Positions 35,754 through 44,778 of a stretch of DNA of 64,000 bases are shown here, in pieces. Origin of the DNA: CAJXII01 sp965242915 (GTDB taxonomy: Bacteria; Campylobacterota; Campylobacteria; Campylobacterales; Arcobacteraceae); NCBI GenBank assembly GCA_965242915.1, contig CBDETN010000026.1:1-64000 (forward strand), given 5' to 3'. The first letter of the stretch is position 1. The number at the start of each line of letters is the position of its first letter. The notes beneath the pieces were generated by a model, which was given only the letters and a program-made list of their open reading frames with translations, had not been told where the DNA came from and made no database searches. The translations under genes and the position numbers were made by a program.

Positions 35754-36810
35754 TAAACAGTATTTTTTTAACCATAGTAAAATAGATATATATTTTAAAC
35801 AATCAAAAGATGATTTTGTAGTAACTGAGATACCTCTTTATGAATTTAGCGGAGAGGGTGAACATTTAGTATTGACTGTTCGTAAGAAGGATTTGTCTAC
35901 TTGGGATATGGTTGGTATTTTAAGCGATTATATTGGTTGTAAAAGTAGAGATATTGGGTATGCAGGACTTAAAGATAAAAATGCAATGACTGTGCAAAAT
36001 ATTTCAGTACCTAAACAATATGAAGAAAAGGTTGATGCCTTTGAACACAAAAATATTAAGATTTTAAATAAGACTTATCATAATAATAAGATTAGAGTAG
36101 GGCATTTAAAAGGTAATAAATTTTTTATCAGATTAAAAAGAGTATTTCCCAGTGATGCTAAAATACTAGAATCAGTTTTAGGACAAATTACAACTTTTGG
36201 TATGCCTAATTATTTTGGATTTCAACGATTTGGAATAAATGGTGATAACTATTTGAAAGGTAAAGATATAATTGATGGTAAGCTCAAAGAGAGAAATAGA
36301 AAATTAAAGCAGATGTATCTTAACTCTTACCAAAGTTTTCTTTTTAATAATTGGTTAAGTAAAAGAATTGAGATTAGTAAGCTGGCTGTCGCTTTTGAAC
36401 CAAAAGAAATTTGTGAAAAATTGGGTATGACAATTGATGAAGTAAAAGAATTAAAAAGCCAAGAACATCCATTTAAAATATTAATGGGAGATGTTATGAG
36501 TCATTATCCTTTTGGAAGAATTTTTCATGTTGAAGACTTGCCGGTGGAAGCTGAAAAATTTAATGCTCGTGATAGAGTGGCTACAGGGTTGCTTTGTGGT
36601 AAAAAGACAAAATTAGCTCAAGCTAAAGCTCGAGAGATTGAAGAACTCTTTGATGAAAAAACCTCTTTAAACGGTAGTAGAAGATTTGCTTGGATTTTTC
36701 CAAGCGATATTCAAAGTGAATATAAAGAGGATAATAATCATTTTGAATTAAGTTTCACACTTCCAAAAGGAAGTTATGCGACAGAACTAATTAGCGAACT
36801 AACTCACTAA
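35746..36810 (+). CDS. truD: tRNA pseudouridine(13) synthase
   Basis: I place the start at TTG 35746 with AAAGGA 8 bases upstream; the open frame begins at GTG 35701. About 354 residues. The catalytic Asp is in IGYAGLKDKNAMTVQ, and FGFQRFG and LNSYQSFLFNNWLS are TruD motifs. The start overlaps the thiL end by 8 bases. Confidence 0.93.
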   Translation: MNNKQYFFNHSKIDIYFKQSKDDFVVTEIPLYEFSGEGEHLVLTVRKKDLSTWDMVGILSDYIGCKSRDIGYAGLKDKNAMTVQNISVPKQYEEKVDAFEHKNIKILNKTYHNNKIRVGHLKGNKFFIRLKRVFPSDAKILESVLGQITTFGMPNYFGFQRFGINGDNYLKGKDIIDGKLKERNRKLKQMYLNSYQSFLFNNWLSKRIEISKLAVAFEPKEICEKLGMTIDEVKELKSQEHPFKILMGDVMSHYPFGRIFHVEDLPVEAEKFNARDRVATGLLCGKKTKLAQAKAREIEELFDEKTSLNGSRRFAWIFPSDIQSEYKEDNNHFELSFTLPKGSYATELISELTH

Positions 36811-37193
36811 GCGCCGTGGGCAGCTATAAGAGCTGCTAAATCAACACATTCATCATTTGTAATATGTTTGGCTTTTGCAAATTTAGTGTTTGTCGGGTTA
36901 ATTAAGTTTGCAACTCTTTCAATTTTTTGTCTATGAGAATCTTGTGCCTGCATTGAAGACATTATTGTCATAATACTATTAATAATACCATTAATATCAT
37001 TTTCTAAATTTTTACTATTTTGCCAGCTTCCTTGCGAAGTTTCACCCAACTTATCTAATTTTTCTAAAACTATATCTAAGTGATTCATTACATCTAATGA
37101 TATTTGTTCTGACTCTTCTATTATATTACATAGCTGCGAAAATATTTCTATCTCTTCTTCTTTCACTAACTTATCTCTTGTAATCTTGCACAC
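36807..37193 (-). CDS. CheZ-like helical protein next to a chemoreceptor
   Basis: 128 residues, all helical. MSSMQAQDSHRQKIERVANLI contains a D-x3-Q motif like the phosphatase motif of CheZ and of the remote Campylobacterota CheZ. The gene overlaps the chemoreceptor start-to-stop region (ends in 37166-37193 shared), so the two are cotranscribed. It probably dephosphorylates CheY or the nearby response regulator; inferred from motif and neighbour. Confidence 0.5.
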   Translation of the reverse strand: MCKITRDKLVKEEEIEIFSQLCNIIEESEQISLDVMNHLDIVLEKLDKLGETSQGSWQNSKNLENDINGIINSIMTIMSSMQAQDSHRQKIERVANLINPTNTKFAKAKHITNDECVDLAALIAAHGA

Positions 37194-39370
37194 TTATCTT
37201 TTTTAATTTGATTCAAATTATCAAAAATTCTCATTATTTCTATTTCAATTTTTTTAGCAATTTCATTTAAAATATCATTTGGTTTATTATCTGTATTTGC
37301 ATCCATTAATTCTTGAGCAAATGTATGTACATTTATCCCCATTTTTCTTATATTATCAATAATATTCATATCTGCACTTGGATTAGAAGATATATAATTG
37401 TCAAGCCATATATCTAATTCATTAAATTCTTTTACTTCATTATCCTTATGATTTCCCAATCTTGCATATACATCATCTTTCCATGTAAATAGTTTAACTT
37501 TTAAATCTGCTGTATCATATATTAAATCTATATCACATACTTGCTCTTTTGTATCTTCTAAGAAGCTGGCTTTTGAAGCAGCATTTACTAAAGATTTAGA
37601 CATTTTAGCAATATTAGATGACATATCAGCAATTTCATCTGCAATATGTGCATTTTGCTGAGTTGCTTTATCAAGTGTATTAACTGCATCATTGATTTGT
37701 ATTATACCTCTTTCTTGTTCTTTTGTAGAATGTGCAACATCATCAATTATATCTATTGTTGTTTGAATATTAGAGTTTAATTTATCATAACCTTTTATCA
37801 TGTTAGCAGATATATTTTTACCCTCATCTGCTTTGGAAGTAGCATTTTCTACTAAAGCTTTAATTTCATTTGCTGCTTCAGCACTTCTTGAAGCCAGATT
37901 TCTAACTTCTTGAGCAACTACTGCAAAACCTTTTCCGGCTTCACCCGCAGTTGCCGCTTCAACTGCTGCATTTAGAGATAAAATATTTGTTTGTAAAGCA
38001 ATTTGATCAATCACTTCAATAGAGTCATTAATTGCTTTTACCTGACTGTCAATTTCATCCATTGCTGATGCTGTATCATTTGCTAGTTTCAGACCATCGT
38101 TAGCTGAAGCTGTTACATCATTTGCCAATGTTGACATTTTTGCTGTAGCTTCACTATTGCCTTTGATATTTGCTGTGATTTCCTCAAGTGCAGCAGCTGT
38201 TTCTTCTAGAGATGCAGCTTGCTGGTTTGATGCAGCTGATAAAGATTGTGATGCGTCTGACAGGGCATGGGTGTTATTATTTAAATTATCACCTGTATTC
38301 ATAATCATAGCTAAAATTTCTGAAGTATTATTTCCAACCAGCTTTATACCTGCTGTAACTGAACCTAAGTCACCGTAAATACCTTTATCATCAATTTGAA
38401 AGTCATATTTAGATTGACTGTAATTTCTTAAAGTGTTGTTGATTTTATCAAGTGTACTCTTAACATGTTTAATCATAAAGTTAAGATTGTTTTTCATAGC
38501 TTCAACATGTGGGTTTGACGCAGTTGATGAAACACTATATACAAAGAAACCGTTTGCTGTTTTTTGTAAAACATCATTTGTTTCATTAATCACTTGCTCA
38601 TCTTGTTTAAGTCCGGCATTGACTTTATCCATATATGTATTAAACAGTTGAGCAACCTCTCCAATTTCATCATTTGATTGAGCTTCCAGTTTTATATTTG
38701 TATCATTTGATTCAATTAAATTTTCAAAACCGTCTTTTAATCCATCAATTGGTTTAATGATTTTTCTAACAACTACAAATACAATAGCAATTGTCAACCA
38801 TCCAAAAAATGTTGATGCTAATAAAACATTTAAAATTGTACTTTCTAACTGCTTATCTGATGCTTCAAGTGAAAATGTAAGATCCATAATACCTATAACA
38901 TCACCTTCACTCTGATTAGCATGACACATTAAGCAGTCTTTTGTGGCAATCATAGGTTTAATCATTCTTAAACTGTGATCTGTGTCATTGTCTATTTCTA
39001 GAACTTGATCTTTTTTTGTTTTAAAAGATTTTAATATTTTTGAATCAGTTGTAAATTCAGATCCTGGAGAATACATCTCAATCAATGGTTTACTTTTTGC
39101 TATAATTAAATTTTTAACACCCTTAATATGTCTGGCTTCTTCTCCAGCTTTTTCTATCTGTACAGGGTCACCTGTATTCATAGCATTTCTTAAACTTTGA
39201 AATATTGCTGTGTTTAACATCTCAAGGTTTTTTTGAGTTGTTTCGATATTGTCACTGTTTATTTTCATTACAGTTGTTATTAAAACTGCAAAACTGCTTA
39301 TAGTCATTAGTATGAATAAAGCAAATAAAATTTTATTCCCAACTTTTTTTGTTATAAATTTTGGTAACAT
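37166..39370 (-). CDS. Methyl-accepting chemotaxis protein with CxxCH haem site
   Basis: 734 residues: membrane helix 13-34, periplasmic domain 35-180, second helix about 185-203, a HAMP-like region, then the signalling domain with the conserved hairpin tip (IDQIALQTNILSLNAAVEAATAGEAGKGFAVVAQEVRNLA, given here as separate known blocks DQIALQTN and GEAGKGFAVVA). The sensor domain holds CLMCH at residues 146-150, a c-type haem motif in a DUF3365-like fold, suggesting redox or gas sensing. The last 110 residues resemble a chemoreceptor zinc-binding domain but with only part of its ligands (NVHTFAQEL). Confidence 0.85.
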   Translation of the reverse strand: MLPKFITKKVGNKILFALFILMTISSFAVLITTVMKINSDNIETTQKNLEMLNTAIFQSLRNAMNTGDPVQIEKAGEEARHIKGVKNLIIAKSKPLIEMYSPGSEFTTDSKILKSFKTKKDQVLEIDNDTDHSLRMIKPMIATKDCLMCHANQSEGDVIGIMDLTFSLEASDKQLESTILNVLLASTFFGWLTIAIVFVVVRKIIKPIDGLKDGFENLIESNDTNIKLEAQSNDEIGEVAQLFNTYMDKVNAGLKQDEQVINETNDVLQKTANGFFVYSVSSTASNPHVEAMKNNLNFMIKHVKSTLDKINNTLRNYSQSKYDFQIDDKGIYGDLGSVTAGIKLVGNNTSEILAMIMNTGDNLNNNTHALSDASQSLSAASNQQAASLEETAAALEEITANIKGNSEATAKMSTLANDVTASANDGLKLANDTASAMDEIDSQVKAINDSIEVIDQIALQTNILSLNAAVEAATAGEAGKGFAVVAQEVRNLASRSAEAANEIKALVENATSKADEGKNISANMIKGYDKLNSNIQTTIDIIDDVAHSTKEQERGIIQINDAVNTLDKATQQNAHIADEIADMSSNIAKMSKSLVNAASKASFLEDTKEQVCDIDLIYDTADLKVKLFTWKDDVYARLGNHKDNEVKEFNELDIWLDNYISSNPSADMNIIDNIRKMGINVHTFAQELMDANTDNKPNDILNEIAKKIEIEIMRIFDNLNQIKKDKCARLQEIS

Positions 39371-39375
39371 TTAAA

Positions 39376-39741
39376 TTATCCTCTCAAAATTGCTAAGATA
39401 GTATTTTCTATATCTTTTAAACTGTTAAAAGGCTTTTGTATAAAAGCATCAACACCTTCTTGCTTATTCTCTTCAACTTTAGCTTGTGTGCTGTAAGCTG
39501 TCATCAAAATAATTTTTATATTAGGATTTGTTTTTTTATCTCTTTTAAAATATCCATTCCATTGGTTGAAGGCATCATAATATCAGAAAGTATTAGGTCA
39601 TAACCACCATTTTTAGCCATTTGGAGTGCTATATCTGGATTTGAATGAGTTTCTATTTCAAGTTTACCAGACCTTGATAAGAATTGTTTTAGAATGTCCA
39701 GTATATCAAGTTCGTCATCAATAATCATAATTTTTTCATGT
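39376..39741 (-). pseudogene. Response regulator receiver protein with two homopolymer frameshifts
   Basis: The receiver domain is recognisable: IIDDELDILDILKQF, the phosphoacceptor Asp in DLILSDIMMP, then after a frameshift LMTAYSTQAKVEENK and the conserved Lys in DAFIQKPFNSLKD. A 7-A tract (39531-39537) needs one more A to continue the frame. A second 6-A tract just after the upstream ATG, which has a GGAG site, also needs one more A to give the usual MKKIMIIDDE start. Both being one-base losses in poly-A suggests sequencing error, though slippage or true decay is possible. Located right before the chemoreceptor. Confidence 0.7.
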
Positions 39742-39831
39742 TAATCTCCATTATTATTCATATAGTATAAAGCTAATGTATAATACAATAAAAAATATAA
39801 ACAAATTATTAAATAGCAGGAAAATAATTAT

Positions 39832-40389
39832 ATGATAGTCGGGATTGAGGGTAAAGTTGTTAATAAGGAACCAACACATTTACATATAAATGTCAATGGA
39901 ATTATATATCAAGTATTTGTGTCTTTAAATTGCAGCGGTATTATAAATACCGCTGATGTTAAGCTTTTTACTACATATATAGTAAAAGAGGAAAGCCAGA
40001 GCTTGTATGGTTTTGTTGATATAAATGAGAAAAAACTTTTTGATACAGTTATTAAAATAAATGGTGTAGGACCTAAAGTAGCACTTGCGATTTGCAGTAC
40101 ATTTACACCAATTTCTTTTGCTCAAGTAGTGAGTAATAAAGATGTTGGAACTTTAAAGCGAGTTCCAGGAATAGGCCCAAAGGGAGCAAGTCGAATTCTT
40201 GTGGAACTTAGCGGTTTTGTTGTTGATGGAAATGGTGATGAGATACAAGGTGCAAGTGTGAGCGAAGCTGTTCAGGCATTGGAATCATTAGGATTTAAAA
40301 AAGATCAAATTAATAAAGCGTTGGCTAAGTGTACTGCAACAAATACGTCTGACCTTGTAAAACAGGCATTAAAAGGATTACAGCGATGA
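39832..40389 (+). CDS. ruvA: Holliday junction branch-migration protein RuvA
   Basis: 185 residues. OB-fold start MIVGIEGKVVNKEPTHLHI, two helix-hairpin-helix motifs (INGVGPKVALAI and VPGIGPKGASRI), and a C-terminal domain that binds RuvB. First gene of a conserved ruvA-ddl-hydrolase-murF-HIT cluster; overlaps ddl by 4 bases. Confidence 0.96.
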   Translation: MIVGIEGKVVNKEPTHLHINVNGIIYQVFVSLNCSGIINTADVKLFTTYIVKEESQSLYGFVDINEKKLFDTVIKINGVGPKVALAICSTFTPISFAQVVSNKDVGTLKRVPGIGPKGASRILVELSGFVVDGNGDEIQGASVSEAVQALESLGFKKDQINKALAKCTATNTSDLVKQALKGLQR

Positions 40390-41423
40390 GCATAGCAGTT
40401 ATATTCGGGTCTAAGAGTTTTGAACATGAGATAAGTATAGTCAGTGCTATTGCTATGAAAGATGTGATTAAAAACGATTTAATTTATATTTTTATTGATA
40501 AGCATAGAAATTTTTATCATATTCCGGTATCAATGATAAAATCAACACTTTTCAGCAGTGGTAAATATAAAAAATGTGATAAATTAGAATTGCACCAAGG
40601 CGGCTTTTATAAAAAAGGTATGTTTGGAGCTAAAAAATTAGATTTTGAATATGCGCTTAATTTAGTTCATGGCGGTGATGGTGAAGACGGTGTTATTGCC
40701 TCTTTATTTGATTTTTTTGCTGTGCCGTTTGTAGGTCCTAGAATAGAAGCCAGTGTTATCAGTTGTAATAAATATTTAACAAAATCTTATGCTAAAAGTT
40801 GTGGTGTTAAAACTATAGATTTTCGTTTCTTTACTAAAAATGATACTATAGTTGTAGAAAAATATCCTGTAATAATTAAGCCTGTAAGACTTGGAAGCAG
40901 TATTGGTGTCAGTATTGTAAAAGAACAGTCTGAACTTAACTATGCTCTTGATATTGCATTTGAATTTGATGATGAAATTATTATTGAACCATTTATTGGC
41001 GGTATTAAAGAATATAATCTTGCCGGTTGTAAATGTGATGGAGAGTTTAAATTTTCTATAGTAGAAGAACCTGAAAAGCATGAGTTTTTGGATTTTGATA
41101 AAAAATATTTAGATTTTACCAGAACAAGTAAAGTAAATAGTGCAGATATTGATATGAGTTTGGAATTTGAATTAAAACAAACATTTAAAAAACTTTATAA
41201 TAATACTTTTGAAGGTTCATTAATAAGATGTGATTTTTTTGTTGTCGATGAAAAAGTTATTTTAAATGAAATTAATTCTATTCCAGGAAGTATGGCAAAT
41301 TATTTATTTGATGATTTTGATAGAATATTAGATGAATTAAGTTGCTCTCAACCAAAAAAGAAACTGATTAATATCACTTATGACTATGTTAATAAAATAC
41401 AAAGTGCCAAAGGGAAAGCCTAG
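40386..41423 (+). CDS. ddl: D-alanine--D-alanine ligase
   Basis: 345 residues, ATP-grasp. The IAVIFGSKSFEHEISIVSA start, NLVHGGDGEDGVIASLFD, KPVRLGSSIGVSIV and the metal site NEINSIPGSM are all Ddl-specific. Makes the D-Ala-D-Ala dipeptide added by MurF, encoded two genes on. Confidence 0.96.
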   Translation: MSIAVIFGSKSFEHEISIVSAIAMKDVIKNDLIYIFIDKHRNFYHIPVSMIKSTLFSSGKYKKCDKLELHQGGFYKKGMFGAKKLDFEYALNLVHGGDGEDGVIASLFDFFAVPFVGPRIEASVISCNKYLTKSYAKSCGVKTIDFRFFTKNDTIVVEKYPVIIKPVRLGSSIGVSIVKEQSELNYALDIAFEFDDEIIIEPFIGGIKEYNLAGCKCDGEFKFSIVEEPEKHEFLDFDKKYLDFTRTSKVNSADIDMSLEFELKQTFKKLYNNTFEGSLIRCDFFVVDEKVILNEINSIPGSMANYLFDDFDRILDELSCSQPKKKLINITYDYVNKIQSAKGKA

Positions 41424-41432
41424 TTAAAATAT

Positions 41433-42146
41433 ATGGCAGTAAAACAATTAAACTACAAAAATAAACTTTTTGATATAAGTTATGAAATATTAAATCCAAT
41501 GCGTGAAGATGTAATTGTCTTTTTACACGGCTGGGGCTCAAATAAAGATATAATGAAACAAGCCTTTGGTAATTATTTACCAAATTTTAAACATATTTAT
41601 ATAGATATGCCGGGATTTGGAAAAAGTAATAATGAGATGGTTTTAACTACAATAGATTATGCAAATATAGTAAGAGAATTTATTTTAAATTTAGATATTA
41701 ATATTTCAGAAATAACAGTTATAGGACATAGTTTTGGTGGAAAAGTTGCTACACTTCTTAAGCCTAAAAAATTAGTACTATTAAGTACTGCTGGTATTTT
41801 AGAACAAAAACCATATGGAGTATTATTAAAAATTAGAATAGTTAAAATATTTAATAAATTTGGTTTGGGAAAAGTTTCAAAATTATTAAGAAGTAAAGAT
41901 GTTAATATGATGAGTGAGGTAATGTACGAAATTTTTAAAAATGTAGTAGATGAAGATTTTAGTAAAGAGTTTGCCAAATATAAAGGAGAAACTTTTATAT
42001 ATTGGGGTGATAATGACACTAAAACTAGTTTACATTCTGGTAAAATAGTACATTTACTTATAAAAAACAGCACATTTAAGTCTTATGATGGAACACATGA
42101 ATTTTTCTTCAAATATGCGAAGGACATAGCAAATGGAATATCTTAA
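41433..42146 (+). CDS. Alpha/beta-hydrolase
   Basis: 237 residues. Oxyanion segment FLHGWGSNKD, nucleophile elbow VIGHSFGGKVATLL, acid near YWGDNDTKT and catalytic His in YDGTHEFFF. Substrate unknown. The gene is fixed between ddl and murF in this cluster and overlaps murF by 14 bases. Confidence 0.9.
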   Translation: MAVKQLNYKNKLFDISYEILNPMREDVIVFLHGWGSNKDIMKQAFGNYLPNFKHIYIDMPGFGKSNNEMVLTTIDYANIVREFILNLDINISEITVIGHSFGGKVATLLKPKKLVLLSTAGILEQKPYGVLLKIRIVKIFNKFGLGKVSKLLRSKDVNMMSEVMYEIFKNVVDEDFSKEFAKYKGETFIYWGDNDTKTSLHSGKIVHLLIKNSTFKSYDGTHEFFFKYAKDIANGIS

Positions 42147-43566
42147 TATTTTCACAAATATTGTTTTAATTATGAGTTTAGGTTGGTATTTGATTACAAA
42201 CCTGCAGTGGTATAATTATAATCTAAGCCGGGTAATGTTTAAACACCATAAACAACAATGGCATATTATCTATTTTTTATCTCCTATTGTACTTTTTTAT
42301 CTACTTGACGGAGTATATTTTTATGTTTATTTTTATCTTTTATATTTGGTCAGCTTTGTTATATGGAATAGAAATCTTGATAAGCCTTTAGTTTTAACTT
42401 CCCGTGTGAAGAGATTTTTAATTATTTTACTTTTTACGACATTTATTATCGATGGATTATGTTTGTTAAACAGTGAATGTTCTTTTGGAGTTTTTATCCC
42501 CTTATTTTTAGCATGGGGAATAACTACAATACTTGAAAAAATATTTTTTATCAGTTTTAAACATAAAGCAAAAAAACGACTTCAAACTATATTTGGACTA
42601 CAAACTGTTGCTATTACGGCATCTTACGGTAAAACTTCTATTAAAAATTATTTATATCAAGTTTTAAATAAAAAGTTTAATGTTTATATGACCCCTCGAA
42701 GTGTAAATACTATTGGAGGGATTGTTAAAGATGTAAATGATGATTTACCAATGGGTACTGAAATTTATATTGCAGAAGCAGGAGCAAGACAAAAAGGTGA
42801 TATTGAAGAAATCTCACTTTTTTTAGAGCCGCAATATGTAATTATCGGAAGTGTCGGAGAGCAGCATATCGAATACTTTAAAACTTTGGATAATATTATC
42901 CATGCTAAAATGGAAATATTAAAAAGTCCAAAGTTAAAGCATGGATTTGTTCACGATAGTGTACCAATCTTGGAATATGATACGATAACTAAATTTCCAA
43001 GTGGTTTAAATATAGTTAGAAGTGATTTGGATGGTATTTGGTTTGATGTTGAGATTGATGGAAATACTGAACATTTTCATTCTCCCGTACTTGGAAGTTT
43101 TAATGCGATAAATTTAACAGCTGTGATATTGACAGCTTCAAAATTGGGTATGAGTATCGATGAGATTAAATTGGCACTTCATAATTTAAAGCCGGTGGAA
43201 CATAGACTTCATTTGAGCAAAGCCGGTGGTAAGATTATAATTGATGACAGTTTTAATGGAAACTTAGAGGGTATGCTTGAAGCCGTGAAAATCTGTGCTA
43301 CACATGAGGGGCGAAAAGTGATAGTAACTCCAGGGCTTGTAGAATCAACAATGGAAGCAAATGTACAACTGGCTCATGCCATTGATAAAGTATTTGATTA
43401 TGTTATTATCACGGGAAGTTTAAATGCAAAACTTTTAGAAAAAACAATTACTAAAACCACAACTTTAATATTATCAGATAAAAGACAAATGGAAGAGGCT
43501 TTGATACAGCATACTAATATGGGTGATTTAGTTTTATTTGCTAATGATGCACCGAATTTTATCTAA
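42133..43566 (+). CDS. murF: UDP-N-acetylmuramoyl-tripeptide--D-Ala-D-Ala ligase, membrane-anchored
   Basis: 477 residues. The first 150 have four membrane helices, a Campylobacterota feature. The Mur ligase domain follows: ATP loop AITASYGKTSIKNYL (GKT), AEAGARQKGDI, and HRLHLSKAGGKIIIDDSFNGN. Adds D-Ala-D-Ala to the cell-wall precursor. Confidence 0.93.
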   Translation: MEYLNIFTNIVLIMSLGWYLITNLQWYNYNLSRVMFKHHKQQWHIIYFLSPIVLFYLLDGVYFYVYFYLLYLVSFVIWNRNLDKPLVLTSRVKRFLIILLFTTFIIDGLCLLNSECSFGVFIPLFLAWGITTILEKIFFISFKHKAKKRLQTIFGLQTVAITASYGKTSIKNYLYQVLNKKFNVYMTPRSVNTIGGIVKDVNDDLPMGTEIYIAEAGARQKGDIEEISLFLEPQYVIIGSVGEQHIEYFKTLDNIIHAKMEILKSPKLKHGFVHDSVPILEYDTITKFPSGLNIVRSDLDGIWFDVEIDGNTEHFHSPVLGSFNAINLTAVILTASKLGMSIDEIKLALHNLKPVEHRLHLSKAGGKIIIDDSFNGNLEGMLEAVKICATHEGRKVIVTPGLVESTMEANVQLAHAIDKVFDYVIITGSLNAKLLEKTITKTTTLILSDKRQMEEALIQHTNMGDLVLFANDAPNFI

Positions 43567-43578
43567 AAGGATTGATTG

Positions 43579-44082
43579 ATGGAAAGACTTTATTCGCCTT
43601 GGCGGAGTGATTATGTCACAAGTTATAAAGAGAAAATTGATGGTTGTGTATTTTGTCATATTGTAGAAAATATTGATAAGGATGAAGAGTTAGGTGTATT
43701 ACATAGAGAAAAAGATTTTTATATAGTGATGAATAAATACCCTTATGCCCCTGGTCATTTTATGATAATTCCAAATTTACATACGGATAAATTGGAAGAA
43801 CTTGATAGTGATACTTGGGCTAGAATGTCAAAATTTGCTCAAAAAGGTGTAAGTTTATTAAAAGATGTTGTTAATGCACAAGGTGTAAATATCGGTATGA
43901 ATTTAGGACAAGTAGGAGGCGCTGGGATAGCTGAACATATTCACTTGCATTTAGTACCACGATGGATGGGAGATACAAATTTTATCACAACTATTGGAGA
44001 TACCAGAATTTACAGCACTGAATTTAAAAAGATTTACAAAAGATTAAAAGAGGAAGCACCTAAGTACTTTGCCCAAGTGTAA
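43579..44082 (+). CDS. HIT-family hydrolase
   Basis: 167 residues from ATG 43579 (a TTG at 43576 is also possible). The CVFCHIVENID start and the histidine triad HIHLHLVPRW define the family, which hydrolyses or transfers nucleoside monophosphate groups. Closely follows murF. Confidence 0.92.
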   Translation: MERLYSPWRSDYVTSYKEKIDGCVFCHIVENIDKDEELGVLHREKDFYIVMNKYPYAPGHFMIIPNLHTDKLEELDSDTWARMSKFAQKGVSLLKDVVNAQGVNIGMNLGQVGGAGIAEHIHLHLVPRWMGDTNFITTIGDTRIYSTEFKKIYKRLKEEAPKYFAQV

Positions 44083-44085
44083 CAA

Positions 44086-44778
44086 ATGAATATAATTCTT
44101 GAAGATTTAAAATTTAATATAATTCATCGTGCAAATAAACGAATTAAACGAATTAGTTTAGGTCTTGAAAATAGTTCAGAGATAATTGTAAAAACTCCAC
44201 TTGGAATAAAACCAAGCGAACTTAGAGAGATAGTTTTATATCATCAAACTTGGATATTAAACAGTATTAAAAAAGTTCCTGCTAAAAATGAGTTTGATTT
44301 TGTTTGTGGCGGTAAGCTGCCCTTTATTGGAGTGCAATATCCAATTGAACTTATCGTTGATCAAAAAATGAAAAATCCTAAATTTGTATTAACAGACGAA
44401 GTTTTTTATATATATTACAATGAAGAAAAATGTGAATATGATGATTTTGTAGATGGCTTAAAAAAGTTTTATCAAAGAATGGCAATAAAAACTATAGACC
44501 CGCTTTTTGACAAATGGTGTTATGAGACCAAAATGTATCCGGAAAATATAAGCTACAGAAGAGCAAAAAGAAGATGGGGAAGCTGCAGTCATATAAATAA
44601 TATTTCTATAAATTATATGCTTTTACAGTTTCCAATAGAAGCTATTGAATATGTTGTCCTTCACGAACTTTGCCATATTCAAGAAAAGAATCACTCAAAA
44701 AGATTTTGGAATTTAGTCAGTTTGTATATGCCTGATTATAAGAGTCAAGAGAAAGTTTTAAAGAGTAAGTTATTTTAA
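44086..44778 (+). CDS. YgjP-like zinc metallopeptidase (M48/SprT group)
   Basis: 230 residues. Zinc site VVLHELCHIQEKNHSKRFW (HExxH plus third His), preceded by the family block RRAKRRWGSCSHINNISIN. Normally a soluble cytoplasmic protein; substrate unknown. Converges with pdxA with a 9-base overlap at the 3' ends. Confidence 0.9.
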   Translation: MNIILEDLKFNIIHRANKRIKRISLGLENSSEIIVKTPLGIKPSELREIVLYHQTWILNSIKKVPAKNEFDFVCGGKLPFIGVQYPIELIVDQKMKNPKFVLTDEVFYIYYNEEKCEYDDFVDGLKKFYQRMAIKTIDPLFDKWCYETKMYPENISYRRAKRRWGSCSHINNISINYMLLQFPIEAIEYVVLHELCHIQEKNHSKRFWNLVSLYMPDYKSQEKVLKSKLF

